Assembly: GCF_032594935.1 (NCBI RefSeq)
Contig: NZ_CP118734.1
Span: 1,330,001 to 1,394,000, forward strand
Source: Streptococcus sp. 29892
GTDB taxonomy: Bacteria > Bacillota > Bacilli > Lactobacillales > Streptococcaceae
DNA: 64,000 nucleotides
Direction of reading: 5' to 3'
A program made the position numbers and the translations under genes. The notes under the pieces were generated by a model. The model made no database searches. It saw only the letters and a list, made by a program, of their open reading frames with translations, and had not been told where the DNA came from. This document shows, in pieces, positions 48,783 through 57,716 of the stretch. Position 1 is the first letter of the stretch; the number at the start of each line of letters is the position of its first letter.

Positions 48783-50177
48783 TTATTTGGAATGAACTTC
48801 CGAATGTTTATATCCATAGAAAAGATAAATCAAACTTCCTACGATGAGCGCCACTCCAAAGGCAATCCAAGTATCCAAACTGTACTGGAACATAAAGGAC
48901 AGACAGATGATGATAGAGAGGATTGGCAAAGCTGGTACAAATGGCGTTTTGAATTGATCTTCTTTTGGTAAACCTTCAACCTGACGCAAGCGGATAAGGC
49001 CAAGGGCCAGCATAATCAGATAGGCTAGGGTACAAATATTGAGGAAGCTGGCAATACTAGCCAGAGGGAAAATTCCTGCACAGATTGCCGCAAAGATACC
49101 CACTAAAATAGTCGCATTTTTAGGAACCTTGCTAGTCGCTGTCAATTGGCTGAGCGATTTAGGCAAGAGCCCATCACGGCTGATGGAGTAAACCATACGA
49201 GATAGGGCGTAGGTCATGGAAATACATACCGTAATCAGGGTCAAGATAGCTACGACAGATACATAACTTGCTGCCCAGCCCAAGCCCACTTCACGAAGAG
49301 CAAAGGCAACCGCATCCGCTACATTAAGCTTGCTATAGTGCACCATTCCGGTCAAGACCAAGGTCACGACTATGTAAAGAATGGTTACGATAGACAAGGA
49401 CAATACAATTCCCTTTGGTACATTCTTCTCAGGGCTTTTGACTTCATCAATCGCCAAGGAAATAGACTCAAAACCAAGGAAGGCAAAGAACATCAGAGAA
49501 GCCCCTGCCATAATACCAGCCTGACCACCATAGACTGCCCCAAAACCAAATGGAGCAAAATTGGACCAGTTCTCAGGCTTAATGAAGAAGAGCCCAGCAA
49601 GGATGAAAAGAGCTAATGCTGAAAATTTCAATACAACTAGAGCCGAGTTAAATCGAAGGGCAGCCTTGGAATTGAGTAGAACCACACCAACCACGAAAAT
49701 CAGCACCAAGACTGGTAAAAGGTCGATATAGGTTCCTTGAGCTGGATTGAAAGTGCCATTCAAGGCCGTTGGCAGAGCAAGACCAAAATTAGCTAACAAA
49801 CCTTTCAAATAAGAACCCCAGCCCGATGCCACACTGGACACTGCTGTCAAAAATTCCATAATGGTCAACCAACCTGCAAGCCAGGCAGGAAATTCACCAA
49901 ATACCGCATAGAGATAGCCGTAGGCCCCACCGTTTGTCGGGATTCGAGAGGCAAATTCAGCGTAAAATAAGGCCGTTAAACCAACAGAAACTGCGGCAAT
50001 TACAATCGATATAATCAAAGCTGGACCTGCATATTGCGCCGCCGCTAGGCCAGTGACCGTAAAAATTCCCGTTCCCACCATGGAACCAATCCCTAATAAA
50101 ATCAAATCCACCAAGCCCAAGTGGCGCCGCATATAACTGCTCCGTCCACTTGCTTGTTTTTTTCTAAATAAATTCAC
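48783..50177 (-). CDS. APC family amino acid permease
   Basis: 464 residues, about 12-13 helices. LGIGSMVGTGIFTVTGLAA near residue 32 is the family mark, with GGAYGYLYAVFGEFPAWLAGW and FFAFLGFESISLAIDEVKSPEKNVPKG typical of the cationic amino acid (CAT) branch. Substrate not decided; cationic or other amino acids are possible. Alone on the minus strand. Confidence 0.85.
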   Translation of the reverse strand: MNLFRKKQASGRSSYMRRHLGLVDLILLGIGSMVGTGIFTVTGLAAAQYAGPALIISIVIAAVSVGLTALFYAEFASRIPTNGGAYGYLYAVFGEFPAWLAGWLTIMEFLTAVSSVASGWGSYLKGLLANFGLALPTALNGTFNPAQGTYIDLLPVLVLIFVVGVVLLNSKAALRFNSALVVLKFSALALFILAGLFFIKPENWSNFAPFGFGAVYGGQAGIMAGASLMFFAFLGFESISLAIDEVKSPEKNVPKGIVLSLSIVTILYIVVTLVLTGMVHYSKLNVADAVAFALREVGLGWAASYVSVVAILTLITVCISMTYALSRMVYSISRDGLLPKSLSQLTATSKVPKNATILVGIFAAICAGIFPLASIASFLNICTLAYLIMLALGLIRLRQVEGLPKEDQFKTPFVPALPILSIIICLSFMFQYSLDTWIAFGVALIVGSLIYLFYGYKHSEVHSK

Positions 50178-50280
50178 AAGTTACTCCTTAAAATAGAATA
50201 GCCTATTTGTTCTACAGATGAACAAATACAAGCCTGCCATATTATACCACAAAAACGCGTATTTAGCACCAAAATACAAA

Positions 50281-50320
50281 GAAAAGAGCAGGTCTGCCCT
50301 AAAGTCAATTCCCGCTCTTC
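50281..50320 (-). terminator. terminator of the 552-residue membrane gene
   Basis: Nine-base stem 50284-50292 with 50311-50319 with one G-U pair and an 18-base loop; TTTTCTTTG follows on the minus strand. Confidence 0.65.
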
Positions 50321-50327
50321 TTTCAAA

Positions 50328-51986
50328 TTATTCTTGACTAATGGTCACATTTTTCAGGTAATTGTTCTTATCCAGTTGACCGGTAAAACTATCTCCGACC
50401 TTGATAAATGGTAGCTTGTCTGTACTATCCTCAGTTGCCTTGACCTTGTAAATCTGGTCAGCTGATTGGATATAGTAAACCGTTGAACCAGCAATCATCT
50501 GGCTTGCCAAGGCTTCAACCTTACCAGAAATCACTTCCACGTCTTCGCTTTCCTCACCAGTACCAGTCGCAGTCAAGCCTGCTAAACTTGAAGCATCTGT
50601 CCCCGTTACTTGTGAAATAAGGGTCGCCACGTCATTGTTGACCGTTACTTGTTGGTAATCTTCCGCATCGACCAGGGCATAGGACTTGACCAAACCAGCA
50701 TCATCTTTGAGAGAAACCAAGTAGTAGGCTGTGTCTGCTAGCTTGACCAGACTTGGTGCTGTCGCCTGATAGCCCTTTTCCTGAACTTCCCCTTCCGCTG
50801 ATTCTTGGGCTGCAGTTTCAGTCGCCGAAGCTAGTTTGTAGTTTGTGATTTCACGGGTCCGCATATTGACCAGAATAAAACCAAGGTTGGAAGAATCTGC
50901 TGTAGCTGAGGTAATTCCTGTATAGAGGTAAATATCAGAGCCGATGGAAATATAGTTATAGCTGTCAGTTGTATGTTTGACACCTGTTTGGCTAAAAATG
51001 GTATTCCAGAAACCATTTTGGTAGGTATAGTGGTCGTCGACACGACTGATCACATTGCTAGCAGAGTAGACACGGTCCACCCACTCAGGAATATCTGCCA
51101 GACTATACTCCTTACTCTCCCCTGTCACGGCATCCAAAACAATGGCACCTGTCGGGTCGTTAGAAGACAAACCAAATTTTGGCTGATAGGTGGTTGCGAT
51201 GTAGTAAGGATTGCCCTCATCATCCACTTCAAATGACGGTTTCCCGAATATAGTGGTTGGGTATTGCATACGGAGATGTCGCATGGTGTCATTGAACAAA
51301 TACTCGGAATCTGAGTAATGCATGGACTTGCTCAGCTTGGCAAGCTCTGCTTTCCCTGTCGTCTGATTGACCTTCACATAGTAGCCAATCCCGTCTTGAT
51401 GGTTGCTCAGCCATTTCCAAAAAGACTTATACTCCAAGGGCGACACACGGAAAGGTTGCTGACCGATGGTAATTTGACGGTAATCATCCGAAATGCCGAA
51501 CTGGGAAACCTTGTCGATGGTGCCCAGATAGGTGTCACCGATTTTCTCAGCCGAAGCACGGTCCAAAAGGGCCAACTTGGAAATATCGGTTTCTGGAAAA
51601 TCCGACTTGAAATCCGCATCCGTTACCGAAATGACCGCCGCATAATCTTTAGCTCGGAAGATAGGAGAGTTGAAAATCCCCAGTCCAACCAAGGCAAGAA
51701 CCACCAAGAGCCAAAGGCGACCGGTCCAACTAAGAAAGGCAGGCAGTTTAGGATTGATATTGTAGGTTGTCACCTGACGCTGTCTACCCGACACTTTGGT
51801 AGCTTGTTGAACAAGTCCTGCTGGATTACTAAAAAGCAAAATCAACCAGGCCAGGGCTGTCGATTGCAAGACGAAAACCCAGAAACTCAAACTAAACACA
51901 TTGATAGCGGGTAGCTGATACCAGTAATAGACTAGCATTTCGAGAATGAGGGCTAGCCAGGCAAAGCCAATCAATTTTCTTTTCAT
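50328..51986 (-). CDS. conserved membrane protein of unknown function
   Basis: 552 residues from the ATG at 51984-51986. Three N-terminal helices (about 5-25, 32-54, 85-103) precede a large hydrophilic domain, probably extracellular, with repeated Tyr/Asp/Ser-rich beta-type sequence such as GIGYYVKVNQTTGKAEL and NSKEYSLADIPEWVDR-like parts. No catalytic motif was recognised. Homologues in streptococci are sometimes labelled as cell-shape proteins, which this sequence does not prove. It has its own terminator and is divergent from exoA. Confidence 0.6.
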   Translation of the reverse strand: MKRKLIGFAWLALILEMLVYYWYQLPAINVFSLSFWVFVLQSTALAWLILLFSNPAGLVQQATKVSGRQRQVTTYNINPKLPAFLSWTGRLWLLVVLALVGLGIFNSPIFRAKDYAAVISVTDADFKSDFPETDISKLALLDRASAEKIGDTYLGTIDKVSQFGISDDYRQITIGQQPFRVSPLEYKSFWKWLSNHQDGIGYYVKVNQTTGKAELAKLSKSMHYSDSEYLFNDTMRHLRMQYPTTIFGKPSFEVDDEGNPYYIATTYQPKFGLSSNDPTGAIVLDAVTGESKEYSLADIPEWVDRVYSASNVISRVDDHYTYQNGFWNTIFSQTGVKHTTDSYNYISIGSDIYLYTGITSATADSSNLGFILVNMRTREITNYKLASATETAAQESAEGEVQEKGYQATAPSLVKLADTAYYLVSLKDDAGLVKSYALVDAEDYQQVTVNNDVATLISQVTGTDASSLAGLTATGTGEESEDVEVISGKVEALASQMIAGSTVYYIQSADQIYKVKATEDSTDKLPFIKVGDSFTGQLDKNNYLKNVTISQE

Positions 51987-52145
51987 AACAACCTCCGAAA
52001 CCAAAGATTTATTTGCTACTATTGTACCATACTTTTAGTACTGTAACACAAAAATTGAAAAAATTTTTTCAAGGTCCCTTGTTCGCCTACAAGTTTGATT
52101 TTTGGTATAATGTAAAAACAGTAAGAAACTAGAAAAGGAACCTGT

Positions 52146-52973
52146 ATGAAACTCATTTCTTGGAACATTGATTCCCTCAACGCTGCTCTGACAGCAGAAT
52201 CCCCACGCGCCCTCCTATCCCGCGCCGTCATTGACACACTGGTCGCTGAAGATGCCGACATTATTGCCATTCAGGAAACCAAGCTCTCTGACAAGGGGCC
52301 AACCAAAAAACACTTGGAAATCCTTGAAAGCTACTTCCCTGGCTATGAAAATACCTGGCGTTCATCTGTCGAACCTGCACGTAAGGGCTATGCTGGCACC
52401 CTCTTCCTCTATAAAAACCACCTGACACCGACCATTACCTTCCCAGAGATTGGTGCGCCAACCACTATGGACTCTGAAGGGCGCATCATCACACTGGAAT
52501 TTGATGATTTCTATGTTACCCAGGTTTATACGCCAAACGCTGGCGATGGCTTGAGACGATTGGCCGACCGCCAAATCTGGGACGTCCAGTATGCTGCATA
52601 CCTATCTCAGCTTGACAGCCAAAAACCAGTCCTAGCCACAGGTGACTACAACGTTGCCCACAAGGAAATTGACCTGGCCAACCCAGCTAGCAACCGCCAG
52701 TCACCAGGATTTACAGACGAAGAGCGTGAAGGATTTACAAATCTACTTGCTAAAGGCTTCACAGATACCTTCCGCCACTTACATGGGGATGTCCTCAACG
52801 CCTATACTTGGTGGGCTCAACGCAGCCGCACCAGCAAAATCAACAACACAGGCTGGAGAATCGACTACTGGTTGGTCAGCGACCGTATCGCTGATAAAGT
52901 AACCAAGTCAGATATGATTGATTCTGGTGCCCGCCAAGACCATACACCAATTGTTATGGAAATTGATATCTAA
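52146..52973 (+). CDS. exoA: exodeoxyribonuclease III / AP endonuclease
   Basis: 275 residues, the length of pneumococcal ExoA. Cleaves DNA at abasic sites and degrades 3' ends. Motifs: MKLISWNIDSLNAAL, AIQETKLS, GDYNVAHKEIDLANP and the C-terminal GWRIDYWLVS...GARQDHTPIVMEI with catalytic His. GGAAC precedes the ATG; TATAAT at about 52108 serves as -10. Monocistronic with its own terminator. Confidence 0.96.
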   Translation: MKLISWNIDSLNAALTAESPRALLSRAVIDTLVAEDADIIAIQETKLSDKGPTKKHLEILESYFPGYENTWRSSVEPARKGYAGTLFLYKNHLTPTITFPEIGAPTTMDSEGRIITLEFDDFYVTQVYTPNAGDGLRRLADRQIWDVQYAAYLSQLDSQKPVLATGDYNVAHKEIDLANPASNRQSPGFTDEEREGFTNLLAKGFTDTFRHLHGDVLNAYTWWAQRSRTSKINNTGWRIDYWLVSDRIADKVTKSDMIDSGARQDHTPIVMEIDI

Positions 52974-52977
52974 TATT

Positions 52978-53003
52978 AAGAAGAGCTCTAGCTCTTCTTT
53001 TTT
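52978..53003 (+). terminator. exoA terminator
   Basis: Nine-base perfect stem 52978-52986 with 52991-52999, four-base loop, T6 run. Confidence 0.85.
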
Positions 53004-53040
53004 CATTTACAGAACAGTTTTGATTGCACATTCATCACGC

Positions 53041-53091
53041 TTGCCGAAAAGTAAAAAGATTGATATAATAAATATATAATAAACCAGTTAA
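53041..53091 (+). promoter_or_regulatory. promoter of the CDF gene with AdcR-like box
   Basis: -35 TTGCCG (53041-53046), 17 bases, extended -10 TGATATAAT (TATAAT 53064-53069). Bases 53080-53091 read TAAACCAGTTAA, 11 of 12 positions of the AdcR consensus, just after the predicted start site and before the AAGGAGG site. A single box of this quality can occur by chance in a window this long. Confidence 0.45.
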
Positions 53092-53102
53092 GGAGGTCAT
53101 CA

Positions 53103-53999
53103 ATGGATCCAAAGAAAATTGAAGCACATTGCTTGACCGTTTCTGCTATTATCAATGGCTTAAACGGTTTAGCAGGTCTAGCCGTCTATATCATGACTGA
53201 CCTAAATGCCCTCTTGCTTGATGGCGTTTTTTCCCTCATTGCCTTTATATCTTCCCTGGTCGCATACCATATCTCCAAGCATAGTCATAGGAAAACGGCA
53301 ACCTTTCCCCAAGGATTACACTTTTTAGAACCACTCTATGCCATTATGAAATCCTTGGCAACCTTACTTCTCCTGATTTTTGCTGTCTTAGAAACTGCAG
53401 CAACCGCCTTTGCCTACTTTGTCCATGGCATTGCCCACAAGATGACCACTGGACCTGTTATCCCCTACACCAGTATAATGCTCTTTGTCTGCTTTGGTCT
53501 TTTCGCCTACAATCGCTATATGAATAAAAAAATCGGCAATATTTCTACTATCATCGCCGCCGAGGCCAAGGGCAACCTGATTGATGGTCTGATTTCAGCA
53601 GCCATTGGAGTAGCCTTTCTATTCTTAGCCTTTATCCCTAACAAGAGCCCCCTAGATTTTCTGCATTATACAGGTGATTTCTTCGTAACCCTTGCTCTTG
53701 CCCTAATCTCATTCAAGGAACCTCTCACCCTACTCATTACCTCATTTAAAGAGCTAGCCCATGGTACTGTCCATCTACCTGAAATTCAAGAATGTCTTTA
53801 TGAGATATTAGAACAATACTTAGAAGAAACTGAGGATGTGGATATTCATATCTATAAACAAGGCATGCAGGTTCGGATAAAGATACACCTTCAAGATGTT
53901 GAACACGACATCATGCGACAGCTTGTAGCCAAGAAGCCCCATATCCTTGATACCCTCAAACAGCACCATGAGTACATCACTGTAGAGTATTCCCTCTAG
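53103..53999 (+). CDS. cation diffusion facilitator family metal transporter
   Basis: 298 residues with about six helices and a cytosolic C-terminal domain (from about 215). LLDGVFSLIAF in helix 2 and KGNLIDGLISA in helix 5 hold the paired Asp residues of CDF exporters, which move Zn, Fe, Mn or Co out in exchange for protons. The C-terminus TEDVDIHIYKQGMQVRIKIHL matches the family dimer domain. The substrate is not decided. AAGGAGG precedes the ATG; the box upstream may link it to zinc. Confidence 0.82.
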   Translation: MDPKKIEAHCLTVSAIINGLNGLAGLAVYIMTDLNALLLDGVFSLIAFISSLVAYHISKHSHRKTATFPQGLHFLEPLYAIMKSLATLLLLIFAVLETAATAFAYFVHGIAHKMTTGPVIPYTSIMLFVCFGLFAYNRYMNKKIGNISTIIAAEAKGNLIDGLISAAIGVAFLFLAFIPNKSPLDFLHYTGDFFVTLALALISFKEPLTLLITSFKELAHGTVHLPEIQECLYEILEQYLEETEDVDIHIYKQGMQVRIKIHLQDVEHDIMRQLVAKKPHILDTLKQHHEYITVEYSL

Positions 54000-54023
54000 T
54001 TATCTAAGCTGGATAATAATAAA

Positions 54024-54096
54024 CACCCGTCTATAACCTATCTAGCAGTTGGAAAAATCCAACTACTTAGAAATGGTGAATAGTGGGTGATTTTTT
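54024..54096 (+). terminator. long imperfect hairpin with T run after the CDF gene
   Basis: CACCC 54024-54028 pairs with GGGTG 54085-54089, CTAT 54031-54034 with ATAG 54080-54083, TCTA with TAGA, and AGTTGGA 54047-54053 with TCCAACT 54058-54064 round a four-base loop, followed by TGATTTTTT. This fits a terminator for the CDF gene but is unusually long (66 bases). Confidence 0.6.
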
Positions 54097-54134
54097 ATGT
54101 TTTAACAAAGCAGGACTGAAAAAATAATTATAAA

Positions 54135-54161
54135 AGACAAATACCTCGAAGATACTTGTCT
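54135..54161 (-). terminator. terminator of the ABC importer operon
   Basis: Nine-base stem 54135-54143 with 54153-54161 with one G-U pair on the minus strand, then TTTTATAATTATTTTTTC. Sits 26 bases after the permease stop. Confidence 0.65.
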
Positions 54162-54186
54162 CAAACATACTGTCTTGATAAGCTTT

Positions 54187-54999
54187 TTAACCTGAAACCT
54201 CATTATTGTAATATTTCTTTAACTCATCCCCAAATTTCGTAAAGAGTAAAATGGTAATCATAAGCATGATACAAGGAAAAATGACAATCCACGGTGCTTC
54301 CTGAATATAAATTCTCCCGTCATTGATCATAGTTCCCCATTCTGGACTAGGCACCTGCGCACCTAAACCAATGAAGCTCAGTCCCGAAATCTCCATAATG
54401 ACAATACCAATATCAAAACTCATGGTTGTCAATATTTGAGGTTTGATCATTGGAATATAATAATTGGTGATGGTTGCCCAAAAACCATTTCCATACATTT
54501 TAGCAGATTTAATGTAGGACTCTTCTTTTAGTTGTAGGGTGATGGAACGTGTCAGATAAGCGTACTTGGTCCAAGCCACCATGCACATGGCCAATACAGT
54601 CTGCTGGAGCCCAACACCTAAAATCCCAACTATGGCAATAACCAAGACAATGGCAGGAAAGGCTTGGAAAGCTGTAATGATAAGCAAAATAACCTGATCA
54701 ACCTTACCACCAACTAATCCACTAGAGATACCAATCAAGGAGCCAATAGTTACGATGGTAAACAAGACCAATAGGCCTGAAAAAATACTTTCTCTACCGC
54801 CACTCATTACCCGTGCAAAAACAGAGCGACCAAGGGCATCTGTCCCAAACCACTCTGATTGACTTGGTCCTTGCAAGGCATGGCCTAAATCCACCTTGGT
54901 AATACTATCTGTAAAAAAATAGGGAAGGACATACATCAGCACTAGCCAAGCAAGAAGAATGAACCCTAAAATCAATAACCTTTTGTTTCCTTTTAGCAT
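54187..54999 (-). CDS. ABC importer permease, NikC/DppC/CntC type
   Basis: 270 residues with about six helices and the EAA loop near the C-terminal third (ISGLSFIGLGAQVPSPEWGTMINDGR). Length fits NikC/CntC; DppC is longer. It forms the membrane channel with the next permease and carries peptides, opine metallophores or nickel complexes. Last gene of the six-gene run; nine bases after the other permease. Confidence 0.9.
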   Translation of the reverse strand: MLKGNKRLLILGFILLAWLVLMYVLPYFFTDSITKVDLGHALQGPSQSEWFGTDALGRSVFARVMSGGRESIFSGLLVLFTIVTIGSLIGISSGLVGGKVDQVILLIITAFQAFPAIVLVIAIVGILGVGLQQTVLAMCMVAWTKYAYLTRSITLQLKEESYIKSAKMYGNGFWATITNYYIPMIKPQILTTMSFDIGIVIMEISGLSFIGLGAQVPSPEWGTMINDGRIYIQEAPWIVIFPCIMLMITILLFTKFGDELKKYYNNEVSG

Positions 55000-55007
55000 A
55001 TCTCCAC

Positions 55008-55943
55008 CTACTTATTCCCTAAACGAATTTTAGGATTTAGCCAAGCAATCACTACTTGTGATACCAGATTAACCGTTAAAACCCCTACCGTTACAAATAG
55101 TACTGTTCCTTGAATTATGGGATAATCCTGATTAGCTACGACTGTCACTAGGAGTTTACCCATCCCCGGCCATGAATACAAATGTTCAATAATGGTCACC
55201 CCACTGACCAAGGCCCCCATAGAAAGACTAACTAACGTAATGATAAACGGCACGGTATTTTGTAAGACATCGAAAATAATAATACGCCATTCACTGATGC
55301 CTCTTCCCCTAGCACCTTCTACAAAAGGGGTGTGTAGTTCCTCCAGAAAAGCCGTTCGTAGTTGCGGTGTATAAACAGATGACATAGCTAAGGCCAGGGT
55401 CACCACCGGTAAAACAATCCCCAAGGAATTAGCAGTTGACTGCACTGGGAACCATTTTAAGTGAACTGAGAAAATTAATATAAGGATAATCCCGAAAACA
55501 AAGGTAGGAATGGCATTCAAAATACCTAGCAAGGACATCAAGCACCTATCAAACAAACTATCCTTCTTGTAAGCCATTGCCAAGGCTGTGGGAACAGACA
55601 TGAACAAGGTAGTCAATAGAATATACATTGACAGGTAGAGGGTATTTGGAAAATAAAACACTAATTGATCCCATACGGGTGCGCCAGTATTGTAGGTCAC
55701 GCCAAAATCAAAGACCACAATTTTTGACAACCATCTGAAATACTGAGTTAGAAAAGGATCATTTAATCCTAACTTTTCTCTCGTTAAATCCAACAGTTCT
55801 TGAGTGACTGGAACACCTTCTTGGTTCAAAATAGCTTCAGCAGGATCTCCTGGAGCCAGATAAGAAAGCAAGAATGAGATAAAACTGACACAAAATAGGA
55901 TAAGAATAAATTTTAATATTATCTTTGTAATACTCTTTAACAT
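55008..55943 (-). CDS. ABC importer permease, NikB/DppB/CntB type
   Basis: 311 residues, about six helices: LILFCVSFISFLLSYLAPGDPAEAIL start of DppB-like proteins, and the EAA loop with YTPQLRTAFLEELHTPFVEGARGRGISEWRI. With the partner permease it forms the channel. Start lies 76 bases after the hydrolase gene, with AAGGAGAAT upstream; the operon seems to continue without a terminator in that gap. Confidence 0.9.
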   Translation of the reverse strand: MLKSITKIILKFILILFCVSFISFLLSYLAPGDPAEAILNQEGVPVTQELLDLTREKLGLNDPFLTQYFRWLSKIVVFDFGVTYNTGAPVWDQLVFYFPNTLYLSMYILLTTLFMSVPTALAMAYKKDSLFDRCLMSLLGILNAIPTFVFGIILILIFSVHLKWFPVQSTANSLGIVLPVVTLALAMSSVYTPQLRTAFLEELHTPFVEGARGRGISEWRIIIFDVLQNTVPFIITLVSLSMGALVSGVTIIEHLYSWPGMGKLLVTVVANQDYPIIQGTVLFVTVGVLTVNLVSQVVIAWLNPKIRLGNK

Positions 55944-56019
55944 AATTCTCCTTCTGATTCAACAAATACAGGTTGCCAGACAAGTACTCATGCGATCTAT
56001 TTCATAGTCAATAGATAAG

Positions 56020-56955
56020 CTAGTATGCAATGGTTATTAACGATTCTCCTATATGTGTGACCAAATTTGACTTCTGATAAAGGACTAGACCTGTTTCCAA
56101 GGCAAAAAAATCCTCCAAGACATCTCCGTGTAGGGTATGTAATTGACCAAGAATTTGGCCCTTATTAACCCTATCCCCTGGTCTTACAAAACAGGTCCAA
56201 CACGCTAGATGACCACTATAAAACGAATAGGATTTCTGATAATAGACTTGGTCGGACTTTGGTGCTTCTTTTCCTTCAAAAATAGATGCTAAAAGAGCTC
56301 GTACAGATTCTCTCATTTTATGAACATCTTCAGGCAGGCAGGTTCCGCTATCTCCTTGCTCTAATAAAATACTAGGAATGCCATAATCAATAGCTGCTGC
56401 CTGATACAGACCACCAACATCGGATGACGCAAAAATAACTGGACTTCCGCTTACTTTGGCAAGTTCTTTAGATTGGTGAATAACTGATGAATCTCCTAAA
56501 ATCGAATAATAAACATGAGGAGTCAGAAGCTCTTCCTTATTGCCACCATGCAAATCTATGAGATAGTCAACATTCGGTAACAATCGCTCTCTAAAAAACT
56601 GCTTGATATGATAACTCAAGGTCGGCTCTTGATAACTATTTTGAAATATCCGATTGAGGTTAACCATATCCTCTGGTACTAAACTGGTCATTTTTTGATA
56701 AAAACCCGTTGGATTAACAGTATGGAGAAGCAATACTGACCCTTTATATTGTTTGAGTTCAATATCCTCCACTAGAGATATACTTGTTTTTATACCAACG
56801 TATTCACAACCATGTACGCCTGCTGTAATCAATACCAAAGGGCGGCTCCCTCCTCCTTTTATCAATGTATAAGGGAGTGAAAAATTATCTGCAATGGCAA
56901 AATTATCCTTAACACAGGTATTACAAGGAGCCTGTTCAACAAGTTCAATTACCAT
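56020..56955 (-). CDS. M14-type aspartoacylase/succinylglutamate desuccinylase-like hydrolase
   Basis: 311 residues. Zinc ligands in order: TAGVHGCEYVG (His-x-x-Glu, near residues 47-50), and LIDLHGG with a second His about 90 residues later. The next parts, IPSILLEQGDSGTC with catalytic Glu, and a C-terminal beta-barrel-like domain, fit the aspartoacylase/AstE branch of the carboxypeptidase A clan. It has no signal peptide, so it acts in the cytosol, and lies inside an ABC importer operon 2 bases from the ATPase gene. It likely hydrolyses the imported compound, perhaps an N-acyl amino acid, peptide or metallophore; the substrate is not known. Confidence 0.82.
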   Translation of the reverse strand: MVIELVEQAPCNTCVKDNFAIADNFSLPYTLIKGGGSRPLVLITAGVHGCEYVGIKTSISLVEDIELKQYKGSVLLLHTVNPTGFYQKMTSLVPEDMVNLNRIFQNSYQEPTLSYHIKQFFRERLLPNVDYLIDLHGGNKEELLTPHVYYSILGDSSVIHQSKELAKVSGSPVIFASSDVGGLYQAAAIDYGIPSILLEQGDSGTCLPEDVHKMRESVRALLASIFEGKEAPKSDQVYYQKSYSFYSGHLACWTCFVRPGDRVNKGQILGQLHTLHGDVLEDFFALETGLVLYQKSNLVTHIGESLITIAY

Positions 56956-56957
56956 AT

Positions 56958-57701
56958 CTAACCATTTCCATAAGCTTCTAAGAGTAGCTTGGTATAGCTA
57001 CTTCGTGGATGTTGGACCATGGCCAAGGTATCCGCCTGCTCAACTACTTGACCATCCTTTAAAACGATAATCTGTTCACAAAACTGACTAACCAAGGCAA
57101 TGTCATGACCGATAAAAAGAAAAGCGGCATCATGCTTTTCTTTTATTTTCCCTAACAATTTCATGATTTCAGCCTGGATGGTCACATCCAAAGCACTCGT
57201 TACTTCGTCACAAATAATCAGAGAAGGATTGACCAATAAGGCTCTAGCAATACTAGCACGCTGACATTCTCCCCCGCTTAATTGATGGGGAAATTGATAG
57301 AGATGACTTTCCTTCAGACCAACTTCTGAAATAGAACGCATCAGCACATCTAGTTTGTTCTCACCTGGAAAAAGCTTAAAATTATCAATAGCCTCTTCCA
57401 AGCTCTCTTTAATCCTTCTCTTAGGATGAAAAAACTCCTGAGGATTTTGAGGGATATATTGAACAAGCCTGTAAAATTCTTTGTCTGATACTGTCTGAAA
57501 AGGTTTGTCAAACAATGTTATACTCCCCTCTTGCAACGTCAATAACCGACAAAGCAATTGAGCAATCGTACTCTTTCCACTTCCACTTTCACCAACCAGC
57601 CCTAGTGCTTGACCTGTAAATAACTCAAAGTTAATGTTTTTTATACCTACATCATTTTTATAAAAATAGGTTAAATTCTGACATTGTAAAATACTTTTCA
57701 T
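56958..57701 (-). CDS. ABC importer ATPase, NikE/OppF/CntF type
   Basis: 247 residues. Walker A GESGSGKST near residue 37, signature SGGECQRASIARALL and Walker B LIICDEVTSALD. It has the NikE-like short form without the long oligopeptide C-terminal extension found in OppF. Paired with the other ATPase; stop 2 bases before the hydrolase. Confidence 0.92.
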   Translation of the reverse strand: MKSILQCQNLTYFYKNDVGIKNINFELFTGQALGLVGESGSGKSTIAQLLCRLLTLQEGSITLFDKPFQTVSDKEFYRLVQYIPQNPQEFFHPKRRIKESLEEAIDNFKLFPGENKLDVLMRSISEVGLKESHLYQFPHQLSGGECQRASIARALLVNPSLIICDEVTSALDVTIQAEIMKLLGKIKEKHDAAFLFIGHDIALVSQFCEQIIVLKDGQVVEQADTLAMVQHPRSSYTKLLLEAYGNG

Positions 57702-57716
57702 ACTCTACATCCATTT

